Source: DASUHT01 sp038230835
GTDB lineage: Bacteria; Actinomycetota; Thermoleophilia; Gaiellales; JAICJC01
DNA length: 64,000 nt
NCBI GenBank assembly: GCA_038230835.1
Contig: JBBRMM010000001.1
Span: 62,001-126,000 of the forward strand
Reading direction: 5' to 3'
In this document: positions 15,881-33,415 of the stretch, one piece after another
Layout: the number at the start of each line of letters is the position of its first letter
How positions within the stretch are numbered: the stretch's first letter is position 1
The notes under the pieces: generated by a model
What the model saw: only the letters and a program-made list of their open reading frames with translations
Database searches by the model: none
What the model was told of the DNA's origin: nothing
Made by a program: the position numbers and the translations under genes

Positions 15881-16924
15881 ATGATCGACGTTGCACTCGA
15901 TCAGCCCGGGGTCGAGGCGTCGTCGGAGGTCGCCGGGCGAAGCCCGTGGGCGCTGGCGCTCCGCCGGCTTCGGCGAAACCGGATCTCGCTGGCGGCCTTC
16001 GTGCTCTTCATCGCGATCGTGGTGATCAGTTTCTCGGCGCCGTACTACGCCCGCAGCGTCGCGCACGTCGACCCGTTCGTGAACAACGTCAACGGGACGA
16101 CCATCGTCAACGGCAAACGGGTGCCGCTGTTCCAGCAGGGCGGCGGCATCCTGCACCTCGGTGAGACCCCGATCGGGCCGACGTTGGACCTCCACCACTA
16201 CTTTCTCGGCGCGGACAACCAGGGCCGCGACGTCGCCGCCCGGGTGCTGTACGGCGGTCGCAGCTCGCTCGAGATCGGCGTCGGCTCGGCGGTCATCTGC
16301 TGCCTGATCGCGACGCTGCTGGCGCTGGTCGCAGGGTTTTACGGCGGTGTCGTGGACGGCCTCGTGTCGCGTGCGATGGACGTGGTGTGGGCGTTCCCGG
16401 TACTGCTCTTCGCGATCTCGGTCTCGACGGTGCTGCTCACGGCCCCCAACGGGCTCGAGGTGGGGCCGGTGCACATCGTTGCATCCAGCCTGTGGCTGCC
16501 GACGCTGATCATCGCGGCCATCTACGTGCCCTACGTCTACCGGCCGATTCGCGGCCATGTGCTCTCGGTGCGTGAGAAGGAGTTCGTGCAGGCGGCCATC
16601 GCCCAGGGAGCGTCCAACATGCGGCTGGCCTTCAGCGAGGTGCTGCCCAACGTGACCCACGTGGTGGTCGTGCTGCTGCCGCTGATGATCGCGACCACCA
16701 TCCTGACCGAGTCGGCGCTCTCGTTCCTGTCGGTGGGCGTGCAGGCGCCGGCGGCGAGCTGGGGCACGATCATCGACGACGGGCAGGGGTTGCTCTACAC
16801 GCGCCCGTGGGTCGCGATCGCTCCCGGCATCATGATCGTGCTCACAGTGCTGTCGCTGAACGTGCTGGGAGACGGGATCCGCGATGCGCTCGACCCGCGG
16901 GCAAAGCTGAGGGTCGATGGCTGA
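15881..16924 (+). CDS. peptide ABC transporter permease, DppC type
   Basis: A 347-residue inner-membrane protein with the OppC-type N-terminal segment (LRRLRRNRISLAAFVLFIAI), a periplasmic loop, and a BPD_transp_1 core with the ATPase-contact loop VREKEFVQAAIAQGASNMRL. The C-terminal AASWGTIIDDGQ and LNVLGDGIRDALDPR are diagnostic of DppC/OppC. It precedes the DppB-type gene, the reverse of the common order. Confidence 0.9.
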   Translation: MIDVALDQPGVEASSEVAGRSPWALALRRLRRNRISLAAFVLFIAIVVISFSAPYYARSVAHVDPFVNNVNGTTIVNGKRVPLFQQGGGILHLGETPIGPTLDLHHYFLGADNQGRDVAARVLYGGRSSLEIGVGSAVICCLIATLLALVAGFYGGVVDGLVSRAMDVVWAFPVLLFAISVSTVLLTAPNGLEVGPVHIVASSLWLPTLIIAAIYVPYVYRPIRGHVLSVREKEFVQAAIAQGASNMRLAFSEVLPNVTHVVVVLLPLMIATTILTESALSFLSVGVQAPAASWGTIIDDGQGLLYTRPWVAIAPGIMIVLTVLSLNVLGDGIRDALDPRAKLRVDG

Positions 16925-16942
16925 GGCCGATCGGAGTCCCCG

Positions 16943-17914
16943 ATGCTGACGTTTGTCATCCGCCGCACGGTCAGCACGATCGGCGTGCTGTTCGGGATCA
17001 GCGTGATGGTGTTCCTGATCTTCTTCGCGACGCCCGGGGTCGACCCCGCCCGCCAGCTCGCCGGTCGCAACCCGTCGCCGTCGTCGATCGCGCTCATCCG
17101 CCATCAGTTCGGGCTCGACCGCCCGTTGCCGGTGCGCTACGCGATCATGATGCAGAAGCTGTTCATCACCCGCGATCTGGTCTCGTACTCGAACCAGGGC
17201 CAGAAGGTGGTGCCCGAGATCGTCGCCGCGGTGCCCACCACCCTCTCGCTGGTGTTCGGCGCCGCGGTGATCTGGGTGGTGCTGGCGGTCGTCATGGGGG
17301 TGCTCGCCGCGGTGTTGAAAGGAACAGTGTTCGACCCCTTGCTCATGATCCTGGCCCTGATCGGGATCTCGATGCCCGTGTTCTGGCTGGGCGAGGTGGC
17401 GAACCTGATCACGCAGGCGCGGTTCCACGGCAGCTTCCTCTTCTCGTGGGTGCCGGCGCTCGGCTACATATCGCTGACCGGTGATCCGTTCGGCTGGTTC
17501 AAGTCGCTTCTGATCCCGTGGCTGACGCTGTCCGTGCTCTACATCGGGTTCTACGCCCGGGTGCTGCGGGCCAATCTGCTCGAGGTCGAGAACGAGGACT
17601 ATGTGCGCACCGCGCGGGCCAAGGGCCTCTCGGAGCGCAGGGTGCTGCTTCGGCACACGCTGCGCACCTCGATGATCACCTTCGTCAGCCTGTTCGGCCT
17701 GGACTTCGGAGCGCTCGTCGGCGGCGGCGCGCTCCTCACCGAAGTCGTGTTCGGCCTGCACGGCGTCGGCTATCTGACCTACGTCTCGTTGCAGAACCTG
17801 GATCTGCCCACGATCATGGCCACCGTCGTCTACGGCGCAGTGTTCATCGTTCTCGCCAACGCGCTGGTCGACATCGCATACGCTTGGCTCGACCCCCGCG
17901 TCCGTCCAACCTGA
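16943..17914 (+). CDS. peptide ABC transporter permease, DppB type
   Basis: A 323-residue membrane protein starting with the DppB signature (LTFVIRRTVSTIGVLFGISV, FFATPGVDPARQ, FGLDRPLPVRY). The coupling loop is NEDYVRTARAKGLSERRVLL, and the C-terminus has GVGYLTYVSLQNLDLPTIMA. Partners the DppC-type permease to form the channel. 18 nt separate the two genes. Confidence 0.9.
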   Translation: MLTFVIRRTVSTIGVLFGISVMVFLIFFATPGVDPARQLAGRNPSPSSIALIRHQFGLDRPLPVRYAIMMQKLFITRDLVSYSNQGQKVVPEIVAAVPTTLSLVFGAAVIWVVLAVVMGVLAAVLKGTVFDPLLMILALIGISMPVFWLGEVANLITQARFHGSFLFSWVPALGYISLTGDPFGWFKSLLIPWLTLSVLYIGFYARVLRANLLEVENEDYVRTARAKGLSERRVLLRHTLRTSMITFVSLFGLDFGALVGGGALLTEVVFGLHGVGYLTYVSLQNLDLPTIMATVVYGAVFIVLANALVDIAYAWLDPRVRPT

Positions 17915-17930
17915 TTCGAGGCCGCATCCG

Positions 17931-18962
17931 ATGTCCGACACCCCGCTGCTCGAGGTCAAAGACCTCCGCGTCTCGTTCCGAACCGAGGACGGACTGGTGC
18001 GGGCGGTGGACGGCGTCTCGTTCACCATCAACGCCGGCGAGGTGCTCGGCATCGTCGGCGAGTCAGGGTCGGGCAAGAGCGTGACCATGATGTCGGTGAT
18101 GCGACTGATCATCGACCCCAACGCGGTCTTCGAGGGCCAGGTGCTGTACAAGGGCCGCGACCTCATGCAGCTCTCGCAAAAGCAGATGCAGGATGTCCGC
18201 GGCAAGGAGATCTCGATGATCTTCCAGGACCCGATGACGTCGCTGAACCCCGTGTACAAGATCGGCTGGCAGATCGAGGAGCAACTGCACGCCCACGAGT
18301 CGCTGACCCGCGGCGAGGCGCGCCTGCGGGCGATCGAGCTGCTGCGCGCGGTCGGCATTCCAAACGCCGAGACGCGGATCGACGACTACCCGCATCAGTT
18401 CTCCGGCGGGATGCGCCAGCGGGTGATGATCGCGATGGGGCTGTCGTGCAACCCCGACCTGCTGATCGCAGACGAACCGACCACCGCGCTCGACGTCACC
18501 ATCCAGGCGCAGATCCTCGACCTCGTTCGGCGGCTGAAGACCGACTTCAACTCGGCGGTGGTGCTGATCACGCACGATATGGGAGTGGTGGCCGACGTGG
18601 CCGACCGGGTGGTCGTCATGTACGCCGGCCGCGTCGTCGAGCAGGGCGCCAAGCGCGCCGTGTTCTACGACCCGCAGCACCCGTACACCTGGGGGCTGCT
18701 GGGTTCGATCGCCCGCCTCGACCGGCCCAAGCCGGTCCGGCTGACGACCATCCCCGGACAGCCGCCGTCGCTGCTCGCGCTCCCGCCAGGGTGCAACTTC
18801 GCCCCTCGCTGCGGCCAGCGATTCGACCGCTGCGCCGCCGAGGATCCCCCGCTCTTGGCCAAGGCGGGCGACGGCCATCTGGACGCCTGCCTGTTGGCGC
18901 ACGACCAGAAGGTCACCCGGCGCGAGAGCGTGATCCATCCCGAACTCGCGGGGTCGGCATGA
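17931..18962 (+). CDS. peptide ABC transporter ATPase, DppD type
   Basis: A 343-residue ATPase with Walker A GESGSGKS, Q-loop FQDPMTSLNP, signature FSGGMRQR, Walker B LLIADEPT and H-loop VVLITHDMG. The C-terminal oligopeptide-transporter extension has the Cys-rich stretch GCNFAPRCGQRFDRC. It powers transport together with the DppF-type subunit, whose ATG overlaps its stop (ATGA). Confidence 0.92.
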   Translation: MSDTPLLEVKDLRVSFRTEDGLVRAVDGVSFTINAGEVLGIVGESGSGKSVTMMSVMRLIIDPNAVFEGQVLYKGRDLMQLSQKQMQDVRGKEISMIFQDPMTSLNPVYKIGWQIEEQLHAHESLTRGEARLRAIELLRAVGIPNAETRIDDYPHQFSGGMRQRVMIAMGLSCNPDLLIADEPTTALDVTIQAQILDLVRRLKTDFNSAVVLITHDMGVVADVADRVVVMYAGRVVEQGAKRAVFYDPQHPYTWGLLGSIARLDRPKPVRLTTIPGQPPSLLALPPGCNFAPRCGQRFDRCAAEDPPLLAKAGDGHLDACLLAHDQKVTRRESVIHPELAGSA

Positions 18963-20002
18963 GCGTGGCCGGCGGCGACTCGCCCCTGCTCGCCGTCCGG
19001 GACGTCAAGAAATACTTCCCGATTCGCAAGGGGGTGCTGCTCCAGCGTGAGGTGGCCAGGGTGCACGCCGTGGACGGCGTCAGCTTCGAGGTGCGGCAGG
19101 GTGAGACGCTCGGTCTGGTGGGCGAGTCGGGCTGCGGCAAGTCAACACTCGGCCGCTGCCTGATCAGGCTGTACCCGCTGACCGACGGAACCGTCGAGTT
19201 CGAGGGCCGCGACATCTCGCGGCTGTCCCGCCGGGGGATGCGCCCGCTGCGGCGAGAGATGCAGATGGTGTTCCAGGATCCGTACGCGTCGCTCAATCCA
19301 CGCAAACGGGTGGGCACGATCATCTCCGACCCGATGCGCATCCACCGCGTCGGTGACCGGCGGACGATGCGCGCACGGACGCAGGAGCTGCTGTCGCTGG
19401 TCGGGCTCAACCCGGAGCACTACAACCGCTACCCGCACGAGTTCTCGGGCGGCCAGCGGCAGCGGATCGGCGTGGCGCGCGCGCTGGCCCTGAACCCCAA
19501 GCTGATCATCGCCGACGAACCGGTGTCGGCGCTCGACGTCTCGATCCAGGCTCAGGTGGTGAACCTGCTGGACGACCTCCAGGACGAGTTCGGCCTGACC
19601 TACGTGTTCATCGCCCACGACCTGTCGGTCGTGCGGCACGTGTCCGACCGGATCGCGGTCATGTACCTGGGCAAGGTGGTGGAGGTGTCGCCGGCCGAGG
19701 AGCTGTACCGCCGCCCGATCCACCCCTACTCGGAGGCGCTGCTCTCTGCGGTGCCGATCCCCGACCCCGATCTGTCGGATCGGCGCGAGCGGATCGTGCT
19801 CGAGGGCGATGTGCCGAGCCCGATCAACCCCCCGACCGGGTGCCGGTTCCATCCCCGGTGCCGGTATGCGACCTCGGTGTGCTCCGAGGATGAGCCGCTC
19901 CTGCGGGATCACGGCGGCGGCCATCTGGCGGCGTGCCACCATCCGCTCAATCTGGGCGGCTCGCCACCACCGGTGACGGCCGAGGCGGCCGGCGGCGCCT
20001 GA
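18959..20002 (+). CDS. peptide ABC transporter ATPase, DppF type
   Basis: A 347-residue ATPase: KYFPIRKGVLLQR at the N-terminus is characteristic of DppF. Walker A GESGCGKST, FQDPYASLNPRKRV, signature FSGGQRQR and Walker B LIIADEPVSALD are intact, with a C-terminal TGCRFHPRCRYATSVC extension. The ATG at 18959 overlaps the DppD-type stop by four bases, so the two are made in step. Last gene of the operon. Confidence 0.92.
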   Translation: MSVAGGDSPLLAVRDVKKYFPIRKGVLLQREVARVHAVDGVSFEVRQGETLGLVGESGCGKSTLGRCLIRLYPLTDGTVEFEGRDISRLSRRGMRPLRREMQMVFQDPYASLNPRKRVGTIISDPMRIHRVGDRRTMRARTQELLSLVGLNPEHYNRYPHEFSGGQRQRIGVARALALNPKLIIADEPVSALDVSIQAQVVNLLDDLQDEFGLTYVFIAHDLSVVRHVSDRIAVMYLGKVVEVSPAEELYRRPIHPYSEALLSAVPIPDPDLSDRRERIVLEGDVPSPINPPTGCRFHPRCRYATSVCSEDEPLLRDHGGGHLAACHHPLNLGGSPPPVTAEAAGGA

Positions 20003-20016
20003 CGCACCTGTTCGGT

Positions 20017-20045
20017 TTGACCCCGGCTGTCAACACCTGTATACC
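20017..20045 (+). promoter_or_regulatory. promoter of the 20054 lipoprotein gene
   Basis: TTGACC (20017-20022), a 17 bp spacer and TATACC (20040-20045). The -10 box ends 8 nt before the ATG, so the message would be leaderless or nearly so. Among the best -35/-10 matches in the window. Confidence 0.65.
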
Positions 20046-20053
20046 CTTGCGGC

Positions 20054-21334
20054 ATGCGTCTTGTAACCGCCGCCGTCGCCCTTCCCGTGGTGCTCGCCGC
20101 GTGCTCCGGCGGCTCCGCCGCCTCGACCCACCCCTCGACCGCGACCACCACCTCGACGACCTCTCCGACGGGCCCCAGCCAGGCCGACTATGCCGCAGCT
20201 CGCAAGGTCGCAAGCACCTACCTCCACGATCTCGCCTTCCGCCATACCACGGCAGCGGCCAGGCTGGCGGCCCCACCCGGGGCGTCCGCGGCGGCCTCGC
20301 TGGAGTCGCTGCGGCGGTTTCTCGCCCGGCTCCCGGTAGCCCGGCTGGGCATGGTCGAGCAACCACTCGCCAGTCTGGACGGCAAGAATCAGACCGGCGT
20401 GCTGGTGACCTTGAACGTCCAACTCGACGCGCGCGCCCCGACGGCCTGGATCGCGCTCGGTCAACGCGCGCTGGTGATGAATCTGCAGTCCGATGCGTGG
20501 AAGGTCTCCCAGGACGTCTCCGGGCGACCCAGTGTCGGCCGCCAGGTGACCGGGCTGGCACTGTTCGTGCAGCCGCACCTTCTGGCGGGCACAAGCGCCA
20601 CGGTGATCTACGGCCCGACCGTAGAGGGGCCGCTGGCGCACACCATCCTGACCGCCGCCGACGCCGCGGCTCCGGCGCTCGCGGCGCGCTACTCGGGCGG
20701 GCCCGCCGCCCGCAGACCGGTGATCTTTCTGGTTGCCGATCGCGCCCAGGGCGAGAAGCTCGCCGGCCGCACGATCGATTCGAGCGTGACTCCGCTGGGC
20801 ACACAGAGCTCGAGCTTCGTGTACATCTTTCTCCGCCAGTACCGCCAGGCCGACGTCGAGATCCAGCGCTCGTCGGTGGTCTACCTCGAGACGCTGCTCG
20901 CCACCAGGTCGCTGCTGCAGCGCGGGCCGCAGCGCCTATGGGCCGGCGTCGCCGCCTACGAGGAGGACGCGGACCTGCGGTCGCGGCAGTTCCTGCTGCC
21001 GCTCGACGGCATCCAATCCGCGTACGGCCGCGGGTATCCGTCGCTCCTGCGGTGGACGTCCACCGCGACCGACTGGGGTCAGAGCGGCAACGCCGCCGAG
21101 CTGGCCAGCCAGGACGCACTGGCGATCGTGCACGAGATCGTCGCCGCTCACGGCGGCACCGCGGCGGTGCGCCGGCTCGGCCGGCGGTTCGCGGCCCTTC
21201 ATCAGCCGCCCGGCCTACCGTTCACGGCGTCTCAGGTGCAGGCTGCGTTCCAGCATGCATTGGGAGTGTCGTTCGCCACCGTCCTCGGCGAGGCGCACGC
21301 CTATGTCGCCGGTGGATCGTGGCGGTACGGGTGA
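20054..21334 (+). CDS. lipoprotein resembling an inactive peptidase-MA-like gluzincin
   Basis: A 426-residue exported protein with lipobox LAACSG and a Ser/Thr-rich linker (to about residue 42). The middle looks like an NTF2/Mce-type helical-sheet region; the C-terminal half follows the layout of peptidase-MA-like gluzincins. Where active members have HELTHV...WLxEGxAEY, this protein has VVYLETLLATR then RLWAGVAAYEE, so both zinc-binding histidines appear lost. It probably has a structural or binding role; the homology is inferred by eye. Its stop overlaps the start of the MFS gene, so the two may work together. Confidence 0.5.
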   Translation: MRLVTAAVALPVVLAACSGGSAASTHPSTATTTSTTSPTGPSQADYAAARKVASTYLHDLAFRHTTAAARLAAPPGASAAASLESLRRFLARLPVARLGMVEQPLASLDGKNQTGVLVTLNVQLDARAPTAWIALGQRALVMNLQSDAWKVSQDVSGRPSVGRQVTGLALFVQPHLLAGTSATVIYGPTVEGPLAHTILTAADAAAPALAARYSGGPAARRPVIFLVADRAQGEKLAGRTIDSSVTPLGTQSSSFVYIFLRQYRQADVEIQRSSVVYLETLLATRSLLQRGPQRLWAGVAAYEEDADLRSRQFLLPLDGIQSAYGRGYPSLLRWTSTATDWGQSGNAAELASQDALAIVHEIVAAHGGTAAVRRLGRRFAALHQPPGLPFTASQVQAAFQHALGVSFATVLGEAHAYVAGGSWRYG

Positions 21335-22527
21335 CCTCGAGGTCGTTCGCCGGGCCGGCAGCACCAGGGTTTCGGAGGCTGCTGCTGGCGACCGCGATCA
21401 GCGTCACCGGTACCTACGCCGCGGTGGTCGCGCTGGCGATCCGGACGTTCAACGACACGCAGTCGGCCGCCTGGGTCTCTGCCCTGTTCGTGGCGGAGTT
21501 CCTGCCCCCGGTGGTGATCGGCGTGCTGTTTGCGGGCTGGCTGAACCGGCTGTCGCCACGCACGGCGCTGGCGGGCTCGGACATCGTCAGTGCCGGCGTC
21601 TTCGGGGTGATCGCGTTCGTCCACCGGCCGATCGCCGTGGTCGGCCTGACCGTGGTCGCGGGCGCCGCCGCGGGCGTGTTCCGTCCGGTCGTGCTGGCTG
21701 CCCTCCCCGGCCTGGTCGAGGAGACAGAGCTCGAGAGCGCGAACACCGCGGTGGCGACGGTCGACACCGGGATGGCGCTGCTCGGACAGGCCGGCGCCGG
21801 GGTCGCGGTCGCGGCGGCCGGAGCGAGCGTGGTGCTGGGCGCTAACGGCGTGTCGTTCGGCCTCTCGGCGCTGCTGCTGGCAAGTTGCAGGTCGCTGGCG
21901 ACGAGCGCTCCCCAGGTCGACACCGGCCGGCGATGGGGCGGGATCGGAGCCGGCGCAGAACTGATCCGTCGCACGCCGGCGCTGCTCCACCTGACACTGT
22001 CCTGGATGCCAATGCTGGTCGTGCTCGGAGTGGTCAACTCGATCGAGGCGCCGCTGCTGCTGCACTCGTTCGGGGCCGGCCCGGCGACCGTCGGGTTTGT
22101 GATCGCGGCCTTGTCGGCCGGTCTCGTCGCGGGCACGGTGGTGGGCGGCCGGTTCGCCGCGTCGGCAGCGGCCCGGTACCCACTGGTACTGGCCGTTTTC
22201 GCGCTGGGTGTGGTGATCGCGGGGCTCAGCCCCTGGCTCGGTCTGGTCGTGGGCGCATTCGTCGTGATCGGGTTCGCCAACGGCGTCGCGCTGGTGCACA
22301 ATCGCCTTGTGCTCCAACGCAGCATCGAGCCGGCGCGCCGGGCGGGGGTGATCGCGCTTCTGATGTCCGCCGGCGCGGTGATGACGATGGTCGGCGCCGC
22401 ATTCGCGGGAGCGGCCAGCGGGGTGTGGAACCCGCGGGCGGTGTTCGCCGTCGCGGGGCTGTTTGGACTCCTCCTTGCCGCTCCGGCGGCGGCGCTCTCG
22501 CGACCACGCGGCGGCCCGGGGACTTGA
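21331..22527 (+). CDS. MFS transporter
   Basis: About 398 residues with 10-12 predicted membrane spans and the layout of enterobactin-exporter-like MFS proteins (FRRLLLATAISVTGTYAAVV, AAWVSALFVAEFLPPVVIGV, GFANGVALVHNRLVLQRSIE). Likely a drug/H+ or metabolite exporter; substrate unknown. GTG 21331 overlaps the lipoprotein stop (GTGA); GTG 21319 is an alternative. The rpoB -35 box overlaps its stop codon. Confidence 0.78.
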   Translation: MTSRSFAGPAAPGFRRLLLATAISVTGTYAAVVALAIRTFNDTQSAAWVSALFVAEFLPPVVIGVLFAGWLNRLSPRTALAGSDIVSAGVFGVIAFVHRPIAVVGLTVVAGAAAGVFRPVVLAALPGLVEETELESANTAVATVDTGMALLGQAGAGVAVAAAGASVVLGANGVSFGLSALLLASCRSLATSAPQVDTGRRWGGIGAGAELIRRTPALLHLTLSWMPMLVVLGVVNSIEAPLLLHSFGAGPATVGFVIAALSAGLVAGTVVGGRFAASAAARYPLVLAVFALGVVIAGLSPWLGLVVGAFVVIGFANGVALVHNRLVLQRSIEPARRAGVIALLMSAGAVMTMVGAAFAGAASGVWNPRAVFAVAGLFGLLLAAPAAALSRPRGGPGT

Positions 22528-22551
22528 CCTCGGCGGTGGGCAGGCTATAGT
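22524..22551 (+). promoter_or_regulatory. promoter of rpoBC
   Basis: TTGACC at 22524-22529, a 16 bp spacer and TATAGT at 22546-22551. The -35 overlaps the MFS stop codon, and about 160 nt of untranslated leader precede rpoB. Needed because rpoBC is cut off from rplJL in this genome. Confidence 0.65.
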
Positions 22552-22718
22552 GATCCGAGAGGCACGCCGCTGCGGACGTTGCTCGACCCCCGCAGACGGT
22601 GGCGGTGGCCCAACCCTGCTTGCTTGGAACACGTCGCCCTGATAAGGTTCGGGGTTGCGCCGTTGGTCCGGATCGTTTGCCTGTAAATCTCCTCTAATGC
22701 CCCGCGGGAGGCGTCGTC

Positions 22719-26336
<3,618 letters not shown>

Positions 26337-26396
26337 TCCCGTGCTGCGCCGCATCCCGATTGACCTGCACACTTTCAAGCTGAGAGGAATTCCACG

Positions 26397-30917
<4,521 letters not shown>

Positions 30918-30927
30918 GACTGACGTA

Positions 30928-30957
30928 CGCGGCGCCGGGCTCGCTCCCGGCGCCGCG
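30928..30957 (+). terminator. rpoBC terminator hairpin
   Basis: A perfect 12 bp stem (CGCGGCGCCGGG / CCCGGCGCCGCG) with a 6 nt loop, 11 nt after the rpoC stop. No T tract. It would also serve the converging cyclase-ATPase gene. Confidence 0.6.
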
Positions 30958-30967
30958 ACCTCACCCT

Positions 30968-30986
30968 GGGGTCAGACCCCGTACGG
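30968..30986. repeat. isolated inverted copy of the GGGGTCAGACCCC repeat core
   Basis: GGGGTCAGACCCCGTACGG is the exact reverse complement of the 19 bp core of the 58 bp repeats at 10555 and 10695. It sits between the ends of two convergent genes, the usual place for REP-like elements. Confidence 0.7.
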
Positions 30987-31021
30987 GCCGCGTGACTCGG
31001 GCCAGTTGGTGCCGTGACGGT

Positions 31022-33415
31022 CTACCGGTCGCCGGCAACTCCGGCGCGGCGCGGCCGGATCAGCGAATCGAGCTCGGCCAGGCGGGCCGTCGCTCCGGCG
31101 CGCTCGTAGATGGCCGCCGCCCGCTCGATGATCGGCGCCGCGTCGTCCGTGAGGCCCTCGCGTACGAGACTGCGAGCGTGGTCGCGGAGTGTCTCTGCCA
31201 GTTCCCAGGCGTGCCCGGTTGCGGTCAGAATGCGCTCGGCCGCGGCGTACTCCGCCGCCGCGTCGATGCCGAGGATACCCCGCACGCGGTGCGCCCCTGC
31301 GACATACCGCGGGGTCCGGTGCACGGTCGGTAGTGCCTCCACTCGGGCGACGAACTCTTCCGCGACCCCCCGCTCGCCCAGCCGGGCGGCCGCCACCGCG
31401 AACATGATCGAGGACGACCTCGCCATTTCGTGCACCGGCCCGAGCATGTCCGTCAGCTCGGAGCCGACCCGCGCGGCCTCCATCATCCCCCGATCGTCAC
31501 CGTCTGCCGAGGCGCGCAGGGCGTTCAGCACCCCCCACATCGAGCGGGCCTGGGGATCTGCCGCGGTGGGTGTCAGCTCCGCTTCGCCGAACGCCAGGTC
31601 GGCCTTCGCCGGGTCGCCGCGGTTGGCGTGAATCACGCCGACGATCCCGAGTGTGGCCCGTGAGTACGTGGAGTCCTCGGCCTGCAGGTCCATACGCTCG
31701 GACAGGTCGAGCACCTCGTCCCAGTTCACCGTGTTGAACAGCCGGCCCATCAGGTGCATCAGGTTTGACATCTCCCACTGGCGGTCGCCCAGGCGGCGGG
31801 AGATCTCGAGCGCCTCGCGGTCGAGCTTGAGGCCCGCCTCGAGGTCGTCCGCGCACTCCCGATCGAACGAGAGGTTGAAGTACGCACGCAGGATCGCGTG
31901 GTCGGCGCCCGCGGCAAGCGCCACTCGCAGCGCCCCCCACAGCAGGGAGCGGCCCTCCTCGGTACGTCCGGGGACGCCCAGCAGGATCAACCCCTTGGTG
32001 TTCAGCGACTCGGAGATCACCTCCGGAAGGTGGATGTCCTCCGCGATGCGCAGCGCGTGGTCGAGCGCCGGCTCGGCGGCTTCTCCCTCCCCGGCCAGCA
32101 TCTTCATCCTTCCGACGTACGAGGCCAGCAGCGCCAGGTCGGCGTCCGGCTCGTCGTCGGCCAGCACGCGGTACGCGCTCTCGAGCACCTCCAGCGCCTC
32201 GTCCGTGCGGCCGGCGAGGAAGAGCGTCTCGCCGATTCCGCAGCGCACTCGCGCGGCTGCGTGGTTGTCCCCGTGGGCCTCGTAGAGCTCGAGTGCGCGG
32301 CGCAGCAACTCGTCGGCTTCCTCGACACGGTTCGCAATGCATGCCAGCCTGCCGGCCCGCTCGAGCAGGGGCGCATGGTCTTCCGGCCGCGTCAGCTCGA
32401 TGGCCCGCTCCACCAGCCGCAGGCTCTCGTCCGGCGCTCCCAGCGATTGGGCGCGATCGGCCGCGGTCAGCAGCGTGGTGCAGGCACGCTCGCGGAGCGC
32501 TCCCGCATCGGCGTCGTTGGGTTCCAGCCGGACCGCATCGAACAGGTGCGCGGCAACCACCTCGGACAGTTCGCCGCTCTCCTCCAGCTCGCTCAGGTGA
32601 TCGGCGACCGCGACGTGTAGTGCCTTGCGCTCGCGGTGTGAGATCCGCTCGTACGCCACCGTCCGCAGGGTGGCCTGGACGAACCCGTACTGACCGCGCT
32701 CGGGCGAGAAGGGATCGGTCTGCACCTGCAGGATGTCCTTGCGGGTGAGCGCGTCGAGCAGCGGCGCGAGATCGCCCGGAGAACGCCGACTGACGGTCTC
32801 GAGTCCCGCGAGCGTGAACGTCTTGCCGAGCACCGCGGCCGTCTGAAGCGCGCTGCGCTCATCGGCCGGGAGGGCGTCCAGCCGTGCTGCGACCAGCGCC
32901 TGGAGCGACTCCGGGATGTCGAGCTGGTCGAGCTCCCCGGTCGGTTCGAAGGTGTCCCCCAACCGGCGTAGGAGACCGCGATCGAGCAGCATGCGCACCG
33001 TCTCGACGGCGTACAGCGGCGTTCCGTCGGCGTGCCGCGCGATCCGCTCGACGACATCCGCGGCGAGTCCCGGCACCATCCCGCCCACCAGGTCGCGCAT
33101 CACCGCCTCGGGCAGCGGATCGAGCGGGAGCGCCGTCAGCCCTCGCGAGGACGCCCACCCCGGGCGCCGCTCGGTCAGCTCGGGACGGGCCAGGGCGAGT
33201 ACGAACAAGCGGTGGCCGCGCGACCATTCCATCAGGTACTCCACGAAGTCGAGGAGGGCCTGATCGGCCCACTGCATGTCCTCGAACACCAGCACCGCGG
33301 TGCCGCGCTCGGTCAGCCGTTCGAAGAACAGCCTCCAGGCCGAGAACAGCCGGCTGCGGTCCGCTCCGTCCAGTTCCTCGAGCCCCAACAGGTGTCGAGT
33401 GCCGGCTCGACCCAC
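31022..33415 (-). CDS. ATPase/TPR part of a frameshifted cyclase-type regulator
   Basis: Continues the protein begun at 34524. Its first conserved residues are HLLGLEELDGADRSRLF. It holds the Walker B-like VLVFEDMQWADQALLDF, a winged-helix-like segment, and a long array of TPR-type helices (for instance RCGIGETLFLAGRTDEALEV). This is the helical sensor or scaffold part of the class III cyclase-STAND ATPase family common in Actinomycetota. The first Met here is an accident of the shifted frame; the N-terminus lies in the upstream piece. Convergent with rpoC. Confidence 0.7.
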   Translation of the reverse strand: MGRAGTRHLLGLEELDGADRSRLFSAWRLFFERLTERGTAVLVFEDMQWADQALLDFVEYLMEWSRGHRLFVLALARPELTERRPGWASSRGLTALPLDPLPEAVMRDLVGGMVPGLAADVVERIARHADGTPLYAVETVRMLLDRGLLRRLGDTFEPTGELDQLDIPESLQALVAARLDALPADERSALQTAAVLGKTFTLAGLETVSRRSPGDLAPLLDALTRKDILQVQTDPFSPERGQYGFVQATLRTVAYERISHRERKALHVAVADHLSELEESGELSEVVAAHLFDAVRLEPNDADAGALRERACTTLLTAADRAQSLGAPDESLRLVERAIELTRPEDHAPLLERAGRLACIANRVEEADELLRRALELYEAHGDNHAAARVRCGIGETLFLAGRTDEALEVLESAYRVLADDEPDADLALLASYVGRMKMLAGEGEAAEPALDHALRIAEDIHLPEVISESLNTKGLILLGVPGRTEEGRSLLWGALRVALAAGADHAILRAYFNLSFDRECADDLEAGLKLDREALEISRRLGDRQWEMSNLMHLMGRLFNTVNWDEVLDLSERMDLQAEDSTYSRATLGIVGVIHANRGDPAKADLAFGEAELTPTAADPQARSMWGVLNALRASADGDDRGMMEAARVGSELTDMLGPVHEMARSSSIMFAVAAARLGERGVAEEFVARVEALPTVHRTPRYVAGAHRVRGILGIDAAAEYAAAERILTATGHAWELAETLRDHARSLVREGLTDDAAPIIERAAAIYERAGATARLAELDSLIRPRRAGVAGDR

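Noticed and set aside
15815..18358. 847-codon antisense frame over the permease and ATPase genes
   Set aside because: His/Arg/Asp-rich composition typical of a shadow frame; the sense frames carry clear ABC transporter motifs.
18446..18958. In-frame upstream extension of the DppF-type ATPase
   Set aside because: The extension overlaps the DppD-type gene in another frame and has no family similarity; ATG 18959 gives the normal DppF start and an ATGA overlap.
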